A stretch of 64,000 bases of DNA from Sphingorhabdus wooponensis (GCF_003933235.1 NZ_RWJI01000001.1:564001-628000); one strand, 5' to 3'. Positions 26,702 through 34,756 are shown, counted from the stretch's first letter. A program made the numbers and translations. Notes: generated by a model from the sequence alone, not told the origin.

Positions 26702-27235
26702 TCAGCGTATCTTGCGCGCAGCCTGACGTTCTTCAATTGAAATAATGCCGTCTTGATTGGCGTCGGTTTTACTAAAGCGTGCGTCAATCGCAGCGCGGTA
26801 TTCTGCTTGGGAAACGGCCTTATCCCCATTGGTGTCGGCGCGTGCCATCATGGCTATGGTGCCAACACGGCCGCGTTGGCGGCGTTCACGCATGCTAGCC
26901 CCAATGCGTTCCATGCGCCGTTCACGCCGGTCTGCGCGTCGCTCGGCGCCAGCTTGATGAATTTCCATGAACTCGCTTTGGCTAATTGCGCCGTTATTGT
27001 CTGCGTCCATGATCGCAAAGCGCTTTGCCATCATGGCGGCCCGGTCGGCAGCATTTAATGTGCCGTCGCCATTTATGTCTATCTTAGCAAAGCGCGCATC
27101 GGCCGCTCTCATGGCTTCCGCCTTGGTGACAATGCGATTTCCGTATGAATCGGCTTTAACGGGTGCAGCATGAAGCGCCGCTGCGGAAGTAACAGAAAGG
27201 ACCATGATGCCAGCATAGAGTGAAAGTTTCTTCAT
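26702..27235 (-). CDS. Four-EF-hand exported calcium-binding protein
   Basis: A 177-residue exported protein with a signal peptide (about 1-24) and four EF-hand loops at 53-64 (DINGDGTLNAAD), 77-88 (DADNNGAISQSE), 134-145 (DTNGDKAVSQAE) and 158-169 (DANQDGIISIEE). All keep D at 1, D/N at 3 and 5 and D/E at 12, so calcium binding is likely. The linker between the two pairs (about 99-123) holds 13 arginines in 25 residues, unusual for this family. AGGAG precedes the ATG. It stands between trmL and tRNA-Gly, with 162 and 145 bases of non-coding DNA on its sides. Confidence 0.88.
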   Translation of the reverse strand: MKKLSLYAGIMVLSVTSAAALHAAPVKADSYGNRIVTKAEAMRAADARFAKIDINGDGTLNAADRAAMMAKRFAIMDADNNGAISQSEFMEIHQAGAERRADRRERRMERIGASMRERRQRGRVGTIAMMARADTNGDKAVSQAEYRAAIDARFSKTDANQDGIISIEERQAARKIR

Positions 27236-27380
27236 CGTTCTCGCTCCTTCTAATAATCCCCGCTAGTGAGTACGCATGAATATAGGATGAATATGTCGCG
27301 ATAGGTTATCAAAACAATGGCCATGCTGTTGCAAACTGTCTCAGCTTAGTGGTGCAAACAATGCACAAAGGAAAGAAAGT

Positions 27381-27454
27381 TGGAGCGGGTAAGGGGAATC
27401 GAACCCCTCTAGCTAGCTTGGAAGGCTAGTGCATTACCACTATGCTATACCCGC
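27381..27454 (-). tRNA. tRNA-Gly(UCC)
   Basis: A complete cloverleaf on the minus strand. The 5' acceptor arm GCGGGTA pairs with TACCCGC, the anticodon arm is CTAGC-CTTCCAA-GCTAG with anticodon TCC (glycine), and the T arm carries GGTTCGATTCC. Discriminator T and the 3' CCA are encoded in the DNA. It sits between the petABC terminator and the EF-hand gene, and the roughly 340-base span 27236-27573 that contains it holds no other gene. Confidence 0.96.
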
Positions 27455-27483
27455 GACGAACCGAATGGCCGTTTGGAGCGCTG

Positions 27484-27512
27484 CTATTGCCATTATCCGG
27501 CCACAGCGTCAA
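27484..27512 (-). promoter_or_regulatory. Candidate promoter of tRNA-Gly
   Basis: On the minus strand TTGACG (27507-27512) is followed after 17 bases by CAATAG (27484-27489), about 29 bases before the tRNA 5' end. The -35 is near consensus, the -10 is weak. It lies just past the petABC terminator, which supports independent transcription of the tRNA. Confidence 0.4.
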
Positions 27513-27525
27513 CGCCCTGATTGCA

Positions 27526-27550
27526 AAAGAAAGGGCCGCAAAAGCGGCCC
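27526..27550 (-). terminator. Rho-independent terminator of petABC
   Basis: GGGCCGC-loop-GCGGCCC (seven perfect pairs, four-base loop, 27533-27550) lies 24 bases after the petC stop on the minus strand, followed by a TTTCTTTT tract. It closes the petABC transcript. Confidence 0.85.
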
Positions 27551-27573
27551 CTTCCAAAATTGATGTCACACTA

Positions 27574-28437
27574 TCAGTGCTTCTTGTCTGCCCAAATGGT
27601 CCGGTAGGACATCCATGCTAGAACGGTGAAGATGAACAGGAAGCCCAAAGCTGCCCAACCTGCGCTTTTGCGGTTTTCCATCTTAGGCTCAGCGGTCCAT
27701 GCCAAAAATGCAGAAACGTCTTTCGCCATTTGTTCCTTGGTGGCCTTTGTACCATCATCATAGGTAACCTGATCATCACCTGCAATTGGGTTAGCCATCG
27801 CGATGTTCAAGTTTGCGAACCATGGGTTGAAGTGCAAGCCGGCGGGCGTCGCGGCGTCAGGGAATTCCTTTAGCAGCTCCTTGCCTTCTGCATTCTTGTA
27901 ACCAGCTTGATCACGGTAGCCCATCAACAAGGAGTATACATAGGCCGTACCATCGGCACGCGCCTTAGTGATCAGCGAAAGATCAGGTGGAAGCGCATTG
28001 TTGTTGGCCGCACGCGCCGCAACTTCATTCGCAAATGGTGAAGGAATCTTGTCTGCAGGAATGCCGGGCCGTGTGGCAGGTTCACCTGTTTCCGGGTTAA
28101 TGGTCGGCACTTCTGTCTTCCATGCCTTGGCCAGTGCCTTCACTTGATCTTCATTGTAACCCAATGCCGCGAAATCGCGGAAGGCAACAAGATTGAGGCT
28201 GTGACACGCCGCGCACACTTCGGAATATACCTTCAATCCGCGCTGTAATTGACCGCGGTCAAACTTACCGAACGGACCGTCATGCGCGAAGCTGACGGCA
28301 AGCGGCTTTTCATGAAATTCATACTCAGCCGAAGGCTGCGCAGGTTCCTGAATAGCCTTGATGACGGTATCCCCAAGACCGAGTAAAAGCATGCCGCTGA
28401 AAAACAGGCCTACTAAAAAAGCACCTAAACGAACCAT
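27574..28437 (-). CDS. petC: Cytochrome c1 of the bc1 complex
   Basis: A 287-residue cytochrome c1. The haem-attachment CAACH is at residues 75-79. A hydrophobic N-terminus (about 3-27) is the signal, and a C-terminal membrane helix (about 260-280) anchors the soluble domain in the periplasm. The later RPGIPADKIPSPF and YGYRD-type GYRDQAGYK segments are standard, and NIAMANPI supplies the likely methionine ligand. It passes electrons from the Rieske cluster to cytochrome c. Third gene of petABC, with a terminator just downstream. Confidence 0.94.
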   Translation of the reverse strand: MVRLGAFLVGLFFSGMLLLGLGDTVIKAIQEPAQPSAEYEFHEKPLAVSFAHDGPFGKFDRGQLQRGLKVYSEVCAACHSLNLVAFRDFAALGYNEDQVKALAKAWKTEVPTINPETGEPATRPGIPADKIPSPFANEVAARAANNNALPPDLSLITKARADGTAYVYSLLMGYRDQAGYKNAEGKELLKEFPDAATPAGLHFNPWFANLNIAMANPIAGDDQVTYDDGTKATKEQMAKDVSAFLAWTAEPKMENRKSAGWAALGFLFIFTVLAWMSYRTIWADKKH

Positions 28438-28454
28438 GATACTGCTTCCCTGTT

Positions 28455-29750
28455 TTACGCAGCCGCTTTTTCAAGCGGTTTGCCGGTTACAGCTTCGGTG
28501 ATTGAGTTTGGCAGCGGAAGCGGCCGTTCAATACGCGAAACGATTGGCAAGATGATCAAGAAGTGGATGAAATAATATGCTGCCGCAATCTGGCTGAGAA
28601 TAACCCACTGGGTATAAGGTGGTTTGCCACCGCAATAGGTTAACAAAATGATGCATGGAATCAATCCGAACCAGAAGAACTTGCGGAACAGCGGGCGATA
28701 ATGCCCTGAACGCACTGGTGACGTGTCCAACCATGGCAGGAAGAACAGCAACAGAATCGAACCAAACATCGCCAGCACGCCCATCAACTTGGCTTCAATA
28801 ATGATGATACCTGTGAACGGAATACCGAAATCGACAGTGAAAGCTTTCAAAATCGCGTAGAATGGCAAGAAATACCATTCAGGAACAATGTGCGCTGGCG
28901 TCGACAGCGGGTTAGCCGGAATATAATTGTCCGGATGGCCCAGCATATTCGGGGCAAAGAAGGTTACGGCTACGAAGAAGATCAGGAAGATCCCAAGGCC
29001 AAATCCGTCCTTTGCGGTATAATAAGGGTGGAATGGAACCGTGTCCTGTTCGCTCTTTACACTAACGCCGGTCGGGTTGGATGAACCCGGAATGTGCAAC
29101 GCCCAAACGTGCAAAATGATGACACCTGCAATAACGAATGGCATCAAATAGTGCAGAGAGAAAAAGCGGTTTAATGCCGCTTGGTCAGGCGCGAAGCCGC
29201 CAAGGAGCCACTGACGCAATGGTTCACCTACCACAGGAATGGCCGAGAAAAAGCCGGTGATAACTTGTGCGCCCCAGAAGCTCATTTGGCCCCAAGGAAG
29301 AACATAGCCCATAAAGGCGGTCGCCATCATTAATAGAAAGATTGTGACGCCCAGCAGCCAAATCATTTCACGCGGCGCTTTATACGAACCGTAGAAAAGG
29401 CCGCGGAAAATGTGGATATAGACGACGATAAAGAAGAAGCTGGCACCGTTCATATGTGCATAACGGATGAACCAACCCGAGTTCACGTCACGCATGATAT
29501 GCTCAACGCTGTTAAACGCACCGTCTACGCTTGCATAATAATGCATGGCTAAGATGATGCCGGTCACAATCTGGATGACCAAAGCAACGCCCGCAAGGAC
29601 GCCGAAGTTCCAGAAATAATTGAGGTTGCGTGGAACCGGATATCCGGCACCAACGGCATTGTAGACTAAGCGCGGCAAGGGCAGGCGTTCATCAACCCAC
29701 TTACTTACTGTGCCTTGCGGCTTATATTCTTGTGCCCAAGGGAAGCTCAT
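28455..29750 (-). CDS. petB: Cytochrome b of the bc1 complex
   Basis: A 431-residue membrane cytochrome b that holds haems bL and bH and both quinone sites. Histidine ligands lie in [16 protein letters not shown] and the [12 protein letters not shown] helix, and again in [23 protein letters not shown]. The Qo motif PEWY is intact in [14 protein letters not shown]. Length fits bacterial cytochrome b. It lies between petA and petC in the same direction with short spacers. Confidence 0.96.
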   Translation of the reverse strand: MSFPWAQEYKPQGTVSKWVDERLPLPRLVYNAVGAGYPVPRNLNYFWNFGVLAGVALVIQIVTGIILAMHYYASVDGAFNSVEHIMRDVNSGWFIRYAHMNGASFFFIVVYIHIFRGLFYGSYKAPREMIWLLGVTIFLLMMATAFMGYVLPWGQMSFWGAQVITGFFSAIPVVGEPLRQWLLGGFAPDQAALNRFFSLHYLMPFVIAGVIILHVWALHIPGSSNPTGVSVKSEQDTVPFHPYYTAKDGFGLGIFLIFFVAVTFFAPNMLGHPDNYIPANPLSTPAHIVPEWYFLPFYAILKAFTVDFGIPFTGIIIIEAKLMGVLAMFGSILLLFFLPWLDTSPVRSGHYRPLFRKFFWFGLIPCIILLTYCGGKPPYTQWVILSQIAAAYYFIHFLIILPIVSRIERPLPLPNSITEAVTGKPLEKAAA

Positions 29751-29764
29751 GACGTTCTAGCTCC

Positions 29765-30424
29765 TCAACCGATTTTTACGACTGTGTCAGAAATGAATGC
29801 GAATTCCGGAACGACGAGGTTCGTCGGGGCTGGACCCTTCCGGATACGTGCGGCGGTATCATAATGCGAACCATGGCATGGGCAGAAATAGCCGCCATAT
29901 TCACCCTTAACTTCTCCCGCGGCGGCGCCCAAAGGCACACAACCCAAATGGGTGCAGACACCGAGAGTAATAAGCCAATTTTCTTTGCCCGGCTTTGTAC
30001 GGTCGGCAAGCGTTTGTGGGTCGCGCAATGCGCCGACATCAACCTTGTTAGCCTCTTCGACTTCGGCAGGTGTCAAGTTGCGGATGAAGACGGGTTGCTT
30101 ACGCCAGCTGGTCTTGATCGACTGGCCGGGTTGAATAGCTGCTACATCGACTTCGATGGAAGCCAAGGCCAGTACGTCGGCGCTGGCGCTCATCTGCGAT
30201 ACTAAGGGCATTGCAACGGCGGCGGCGCCAACGCCAGCGAAGCTGACGGTTGCGATGTGAATAAAGTCACGGCGGCGGACGCCCGGTGTTTGGCCGTTGT
30301 CTGCAACTGACGGATTTTCTGCAGCAGTGTTGCTGATCGCTGCTTTACCCGCTTTTGCAGCAGATGCCTTAGGCGCTTTCACCGGCTTTTTCCCGGTGGT
30401 TTTTGTTTTTTTGACTGTCGACAT
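29765..30424 (-). CDS. petA: Rieske iron-sulfur subunit with lysine-rich N-terminal tail
   Basis: A 219-residue ubiquinol-cytochrome c reductase iron-sulfur subunit. The [2Fe-2S] ligands are in CTHLGCVPLG and CPCHGSHYD. A Tat-type signal-anchor begins at RRRDFIHIATVSFAG (RRR at 50-52), so about 48 residues precede the usual start; nine of the first 27 are lysines (residues 5-27), with Ala and Pro, resembling a histone H1-like tail. AGGG upstream of the ATG supports the long start, so the tail is probably translated. It is first in petABC. The function of the tail is unknown. Confidence 0.94.
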   Translation of the reverse strand: MSTVKKTKTTGKKPVKAPKASAAKAGKAAISNTAAENPSVADNGQTPGVRRRDFIHIATVSFAGVGAAAVAMPLVSQMSASADVLALASIEVDVAAIQPGQSIKTSWRKQPVFIRNLTPAEVEEANKVDVGALRDPQTLADRTKPGKENWLITLGVCTHLGCVPLGAAAGEVKGEYGGYFCPCHGSHYDTAARIRKGPAPTNLVVPEFAFISDTVVKIG

Positions 30425-30548
30425 AACCTGCCCTTTTTGCGTCGCGGAACTAAACCGCGCAATACCGTCGAAATCTTATCACTCCAATCACGTCCAGAAA
30501 TCTGACGCACGATAGGGGCGATTCAGCGGCCACATAGACGTCTTTCCT

Positions 30549-30592
30549 GTCATTTGCCAACAGGCAATTTGGTTAACAATGTGGCAAATGAC
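30549..30592. promoter_or_regulatory. Long perfect inverted repeat between petA and the DAHP synthase gene
   Basis: GTCATTTGCCA (30549-30559) and TGGCAAATGAC (30582-30592) form an 11-base perfect inverted repeat with a 22-base spacer, and the spacer begins with a second GGCAA half, giving TTGCC-AACA-GGCAA at 30554-30567. The arms are centred 33 bases apart, about three helical turns. It is placed in the 284-base divergent region between petA and the DAHP synthase gene, which holds no gene, so it could serve either. No known site matches. Confidence 0.5.
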
Positions 30593-30627
30593 GCTGGCTG
30601 TGTTGCATTTTGCGAAACCAATGGAAA

Positions 30628-30668
30628 TTAGGCGCTAACACTTGCTACCGACAACATGTTACGCCTAA
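30628..30668 (+). promoter_or_regulatory. Bulged stem-loop upstream of the DAHP synthase gene
   Basis: TTAGGCG-C-TAAC at 30628-30639 pairs with GTTA-CGCCTAA at 30658-30668, a stem of 11 pairs with a one-base bulge around an 18-base loop, ending 40 bases before the DAHP synthase ATG. It may be an operator or an mRNA leader structure. I see no leader peptide rich in aromatic codons that would suggest classical attenuation. Confidence 0.4.
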
Positions 30669-30708
30669 AGGGCGCAAATATTATTCTATTATTGTTGGAG
30701 CATGACCC

Positions 30709-32082
30709 ATGGCGACGAGCTGGACGCCTGAAAGCTGGAGAGACGCAACAGGCATCCACATGCCTGCATACAAGGATGCGGCTGCATTGTCAGCAACCGA
30801 AAACACGTTGCGTAATTATCCTCCCTTGGTTTTTGCCGGCGAAGCGCGCAACCTTACCGCTGATCTTGCAAAAGTAGCCGAAGGTAAGGCTTTTCTGCTT
30901 CAGGGCGGGGACTGCGCCGAGAGCTTTGCTGAATTTCACCCGAATAATATCCGCGATACATTCCGTGTCATCTTACAAATGGCTGTTGTGCTGACCTTCG
31001 CGGGCAAGTTGCCGGTGGTGAAACTTGGGCGCATGGCTGGCCAGTTTGCAAAGCCGCGCTCTACGCCAACCGAAACTATTAACGGCGTTGAGCTGCCGAG
31101 CTATTTTGGCGACATTATTAACGACATTGAATTTGTCGCCGAGGGGCGGGAGCCTGACCCAGCGCGCATGATCCGCGCGTACAGTCAGGCGGCATCCACA
31201 TTGAACCTATTGCGCGCTTTTTCCAACGGCGGTTACGCCAATTTGCAGCAGGTAAATGCTTGGACTCATGATTATATGGGGCGCTCCCCATGGGCACAGA
31301 AATATAAAGAAACCGCAGATCGTATCAGCGAAGCTTTGGCCTTTATGGAGGCGTGTGGCATCACGCCAGAAACAGTGCCGCAGATTAAGGGGACGAGCTT
31401 CTATACCAGCCATGAAGCCTTGTTGTTGCCCTATGAGCAAGCGATGACGCGTCAGGACAGCCTGACTGGTGGCTGGTATGATACGTCCGCGCATTTCTTA
31501 TGGATTGGCGATCGGACGCGATTTGAAGGGTCGGCCCATGTCGAATTTTTGCGCGGCATCGGCAACCCCATTGGCGTAAAATGTGGCCCAAGCTTAGAAC
31601 CAGATGCATTGTTGCGGATGCTCGATACACTGAACCCCGAGCGGGAAGCAGGGCGGATCACGTTGATCTCGCGCTACGGTTACGACAAGGTAGAAACAGG
31701 CCTTCCGACCTTGGTGCGCGCCGTGCAACGTGAGGGACATCCTGTCATTTGGTCCTGTGACCCGATGCATGGCAATGTCGTCAAATCAGCGAGCGGATAT
31801 AAAACGCGCCCGTTTGAACGTATCTTGGCCGAAGTGCGCGGCTTCTTTGCTGTGCACCGCGCCGAGGGAAGCTTTGGTGGCGGCATCCATATCGAAATGA
31901 CAGGGCAAAATGTGACTGAGTGCACCGGCGGTGCAGTTGCCGTGACCGATGAAGGTCTGGCAGACCGTTATCACACACATTGCGATCCGCGCTTAAATGC
32001 GGCGCAGTCTTTGGAACTCGCGTTTCTTTTGGCCGAAATGTTGAACCAGGAAATGGCGGAGCGTGCAAAAAAGGCCGCTTAA
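30709..32082 (+). CDS. 3-deoxy-7-phosphoheptulonate synthase, class II
   Basis: A 457-residue class II (plant/Mycobacterium-type) DAHP synthase, first step of the shikimate pathway, condensing PEP and erythrose 4-phosphate. Strong motifs are [13 protein letters not shown] near residues 64-76, [36 protein letters not shown] and [20 protein letters not shown], plus the metal-binding residues in [15 protein letters not shown] and [16 protein letters not shown]. The gene is alone on its strand and ends in a stem with its own stop codon. The 5' region holds two structured elements. The chorismate mutase at the window start is about 30 kb away. Confidence 0.95.
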   Translation: MATSWTPESWRDATGIHMPAYKDAAALSATENTLRNYPPLVFAGEARNLTADLAKVAEGKAFLLQGGDCAESFAEFHPNNIRDTFRVILQMAVVLTFAGKLPVVKLGRMAGQFAKPRSTPTETINGVELPSYFGDIINDIEFVAEGREPDPARMIRAYSQAASTLNLLRAFSNGGYANLQQVNAWTHDYMGRSPWAQKYKETADRISEALAFMEACGITPETVPQIKGTSFYTSHEALLLPYEQAMTRQDSLTGGWYDTSAHFLWIGDRTRFEGSAHVEFLRGIGNPIGVKCGPSLEPDALLRMLDTLNPEREAGRITLISRYGYDKVETGLPTLVRAVQREGHPVIWSCDPMHGNVVKSASGYKTRPFERILAEVRGFFAVHRAEGSFGGGIHIEMTGQNVTECTGGAVAVTDEGLADRYHTHCDPRLNAAQSLELAFLLAEMLNQEMAERAKKAA

Positions 32083-32093
32083 GGCGGCTTTTT
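32067..32093 (+). terminator. Terminator at the end of the DAHP synthase gene
   Basis: A hairpin GCCGC-TTAAG-GCGGC (32074-32088) followed by TTTTT forms a Rho-independent terminator whose stem contains the gene's own TAA. The A-run before the stem would also let it act weakly on the convergent response-regulator transcript. Confidence 0.8.
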
Positions 32094-32119
32094 AGCATTA
32101 AAGCGTTACTGCTTTTGGG

Positions 32120-32806
32120 TTACTGAGCAGATTCAAGGCGATAACCGTAACCAAAAACCGTAAAGATCCGGAAACCATTTTCTGGTCGTAAAGCCAACTT
32201 CGCGCGAACCCTCGATATATGCATGTCTAATGTTCGTGTCGCTAGGGTTGCCGTTGTACGCCAAATGGTTTGCATGATATAGTGACGTGACAAAGTCCGG
32301 TCTTTGTTTTTGAAAAACATTTCCGCCAACTCAAATTCCTTGGCCGTCAATATGACGGTCTGCCCATGAATTGTTACGCTTTGCTCAAGTCGGTTCATTT
32401 TATAAGCACCATAGGTAACTTCAGTATCAAATGCGCCTCCAACCGCATTGCCGCGCAGCAAAGCGTTTACCCGAGCGGCAATAACATTACGGCTTTCTGG
32501 CTTTGTTATGTAATCGTCAGCACCAGAATTTAAGGCGTCGGTAATATCGCGCTTAGCAGACCGGTTGGCCATCATGATTACTGGTGGTCGTGTGGGTAAT
32601 GTCTTATTCATCCATTCAAGTAAAGACGAGCCATCCGCGGCGCGAATATTCCAATCTAAGATGACGAGGTCAAATATGTCCCGCGACAATATTTCCTTAA
32701 TGACCTTACTGTCAGTACAGCCAACGGCAACATACCCTAGGTCCTCGACTATCTGTTTAAGATAGTCGACAATATCCGAACCATGGTCAGCAATAAACAC
32801 TTTCAT
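32120..32806 (-). CDS. OmpR-family response regulator with atypical receiver
   Basis: A 228-residue OmpR/PhoB-type regulator: a receiver domain (about 1-120) and a winged-helix DNA-binding domain (about 130-228, ending FGYGYRL). The phosphoacceptor D51 (LVILDWN) and K102 (ITKPES) are present. The acidic pair that binds Mg2+ is reduced to one aspartate (D7, then H8), and the conserved switch Ser/Thr is alanine (A80 in VIMMANRS). I infer weak or altered phosphorylation. No histidine kinase gene is adjacent. The start is the ATG at 32806; the frame opens at 32827. It converges on the DAHP synthase gene. Confidence 0.87.
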   Translation of the reverse strand: MKVFIADHGSDIVDYLKQIVEDLGYVAVGCTDSKVIKEILSRDIFDLVILDWNIRAADGSSLLEWMNKTLPTRPPVIMMANRSAKRDITDALNSGADDYITKPESRNVIAARVNALLRGNAVGGAFDTEVTYGAYKMNRLEQSVTIHGQTVILTAKEFELAEMFFKNKDRTLSRHYIMQTIWRTTATLATRTLDMHISRVRAKLALRPENGFRIFTVFGYGYRLESAQ

Positions 32807-32867
32807 CCTATGCCCACCCCATAACAAACCGCCGAAGATACGGCGATGGGATGTATCTAACGATATA

Positions 32868-32921
32868 TTACTTAGTTACTAGATGGGTGAGAAAGATTTA
32901 CCTATTTTTACATACAGTTAC
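32868..32921 (-). promoter_or_regulatory. 10-bp-phased TTAC array upstream of the response regulator
   Basis: TTAC occurs at 32868, 32876, 32898, 32908 and 32918. The last three are exactly 10 bases apart and 32868 is 30 bases from 32898, so four sites share a helical face. Tandem direct repeats one turn apart are how OmpR/PhoB-type proteins bind, so autoregulation is a reasonable idea. The region is AT-rich, so chance matches are possible. Confidence 0.4.
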
Positions 32922-32960
32922 AAAAAAATTGATGCTGGCGCTTTTGTGGTTTGTGTAAAA

Positions 32961-33035
32961 TGGCTGGGGCGGCAGGGATCGAACCTGCGAATGGCGGCAT
33001 CAAAAGCCGCTGCCTTACCGCTTGGCGACGCCCCA
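32961..33035 (-). tRNA. tRNA-Gln(UUG)
   Basis: A complete cloverleaf on the minus strand. TGGGGCG pairs with CGCCCCA, the anticodon loop CTTTTGA gives anticodon TTG (glutamine) on the stem GCGG/CCGC, and the T arm reads GGTTCGATCCC. Discriminator G and 3' CCA are encoded. A short stem GCCAG-TAAT-CTGGC (33040-33053) lies just upstream, in the likely 5' leader. It sits between ilvE and the response-regulator gene. Confidence 0.96.
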
Positions 33036-33065
33036 GCGAGCCAGTAATCTGGCCGATGCGGGGGG

Positions 33066-33093
33066 CTTATATCGTGGGAATTTTATTGCGCAA
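33066..33093 (-). promoter_or_regulatory. Candidate promoter of tRNA-Gln
   Basis: On the minus strand TTGCGC (33088-33093) is followed after 16 bases by TATAAG (33066-33071), about 30 bases before the tRNA 5' end. It starts right after the ilvE stop, so the tRNA is probably transcribed on its own. Confidence 0.5.
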
Positions 33094-33097
33094 CTGC

Positions 33098-34198
33098 TTA
33101 ATCAATGCGTTGCACCCAACCATGGTCATCCGCGGCAATTCCACGTTGGATATCCACAAGTTTTGCCCGGATTTGCTGTGTCATCTGCCCTGCACCGCCT
33201 GCGCCGATGGTGAAACTACCCGTTGCAGATTGCACTTTCCCAATTGGTGTAATCACTGCAGCAGTCCCGCAGGCAAAGGCTTCAACCAAGCGCCCACTTT
33301 CCGCATCGGCTCTCCACTGGTCAATGGCGTACTGTTCTTCACGCACGTTTAATCCTTGCGCGCGTGCCAAAGTCAGCACGGAATCACGGGTGATACCTTC
33401 CAATATCGTTCCGTCAGCTGGCGGTGTGATGATTGACCCGTCGTCGAACAGGAAAAACAGGTTCATCCCGCCCAATTCCTCTACCCAGCGATGTTCGGCT
33501 GCGTCGAGAAAAACGACTTGGTCGCAACCCTGCTTAATGGCTTCGGATTGTGCGATAAGGCTGGCTGCATAATTGCCGCCGCATTTTGCCGCGCCAGTGC
33601 CTCCCGGTGCCGCGCGCGTATATTGTTCGGACACCCATATCGAGATGGCTGGCGCGCCGCTTTTGAAATAATTGCCTGCCGCAGACGCAATGACCATGAA
33701 CAGATATTCGGCAGACGGCTTCACACCCAGAAAAACTTCACTCGCGATCATGAACGGGCGCAGATAAATGGAACCACCGTCGACAGGAGGGAACCAGTCT
33801 TTATCAACCTCAACCAATTGCTTGCACGCTTGCAGAAACATCTCTTCGGGCAATTCGGGCATAGCCAAGCGCTTTGCCGAGCGTTGAAATCGGCGGGCAT
33901 TTTGTTCAGGGCGAAACAACGCCATTCCGCCATCGGCCAAACGATAGGCTTTTAATCCTTCAAAAATCTCTTGCGCATAATGCAAAACGGCTGTCGCAGG
34001 GTCGAGCGTCAGCGGACCGCGCGGTCCAACCTTTGCATCATGCCAGCCCTTGTCGTCCGAATAACGGATTGTAACCATATGGTCTGTAAACACCCGTCCA
34101 AAACCAGGATCGACAAGCCGCGCCGCGCGTTCACTAGGATCGACCGGATTAGGGTTTGCCTCAAAAGGAAATGCGCCAGCGTTCATCGATGTTCTCAT
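33098..34198 (-). CDS. ilvE: Branched-chain amino acid aminotransferase IlvE
   Basis: A 366-residue fold-type IV PLP aminotransferase of the longer (BCAT-2) type, which transaminates leucine, isoleucine and valine with 2-oxoglutarate. The YAQEIFEGLKAYR stretch, SIYLRPFMIASE, KCGGNYAASLIAQ with the PLP lysine, and VEELGGMNLFFLF are family hallmarks. GTAAVITPIG near the end binds the cofactor. Start is ATG at 34198, with a second ATG at 34186. It diverges from a MarR regulator across only 48 bases. Confidence 0.94.
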   Translation of the reverse strand: MRTSMNAGAFPFEANPNPVDPSERAARLVDPGFGRVFTDHMVTIRYSDDKGWHDAKVGPRGPLTLDPATAVLHYAQEIFEGLKAYRLADGGMALFRPEQNARRFQRSAKRLAMPELPEEMFLQACKQLVEVDKDWFPPVDGGSIYLRPFMIASEVFLGVKPSAEYLFMVIASAAGNYFKSGAPAISIWVSEQYTRAAPGGTGAAKCGGNYAASLIAQSEAIKQGCDQVVFLDAAEHRWVEELGGMNLFFLFDDGSIITPPADGTILEGITRDSVLTLARAQGLNVREEQYAIDQWRADAESGRLVEAFACGTAAVITPIGKVQSATGSFTIGAGGAGQMTQQIRAKLVDIQRGIAADDHGWVQRID

Positions 34199-34246
34199 TC
34201 ATTAGGGTCTTGCGCTGTCCTATGGCCTAGGCCAAGATACGTCAAT

Positions 34247-34756
34247 ATGGCTGTCCCATCCTCTGTTTCTGTCACGCCGACCGCGTCTCCTCTGTTCCTT
34301 CGTGAAAATGAAGTAAGGCGTGGGGTCGAACTTTTGTTCTTTGGATATACGCGCCTAACGCGTGCTATTGATGAAGGTTTGGCGGAACATGGCCTTGGCC
34401 GCGCGCACCATCGCGCGCTCTATTTCATTGCGCGTCAGCCCGACCTGCCGATTAGTGCCTTGTTGAAAATTCTCGCTATCACCAAACAGTCGCTTGGACG
34501 TGTTCTGACCGATTTGGGAGACCGGGGGCTTGTCGAAACGCGCACGGGGAATATTGACCGGCGTCAGAAGCTCTTACGCCTAACGCCCGAGGGCGTTCAG
34601 TTTGAAGCACAATTGTTTGATGCGCTGCGTAGCAGCCTGGCGTCCGCTTATGCTGCGGCGGGGCAGGAATCGGTCACAGGCTTTTGGCGTGTTCTTGAAG
34701 GTTTGATTCCTGCTGAGGACAAGGCCATGGTCATCGCCTTACAGAAAGATATTTAA
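34247..34756 (+). CDS. MarR family transcriptional regulator
   Basis: A 169-residue winged-helix regulator of the MarR type. The DNA-binding part contains LGRAHHRALYFIARQPDLPISALLKIL, then the recognition helix TKQSLGRVLTDLGDRGLVETRTG and the wing DRRQKLLRLTPEG. Such proteins bind as dimers and often repress the adjacent divergent gene, here ilvE, 48 bases away; that pairing is inference. ATG at 34247 gives normal length. Its stop overlaps the hisE ATG. Confidence 0.88.
   Translation: MAVPSSVSVTPTASPLFLRENEVRRGVELLFFGYTRLTRAIDEGLAEHGLGRAHHRALYFIARQPDLPISALLKILAITKQSLGRVLTDLGDRGLVETRTGNIDRRQKLLRLTPEGVQFEAQLFDALRSSLASAYAAAGQESVTGFWRVLEGLIPAEDKAMVIALQKDI

Noticed and set aside
30554-30567. TTGCC-N4-GGCAA as an FNR/FixK box
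   Set aside because: The half-sites differ from TTGAT/ATCAA at the key positions, so an FNR-type box is not supported.
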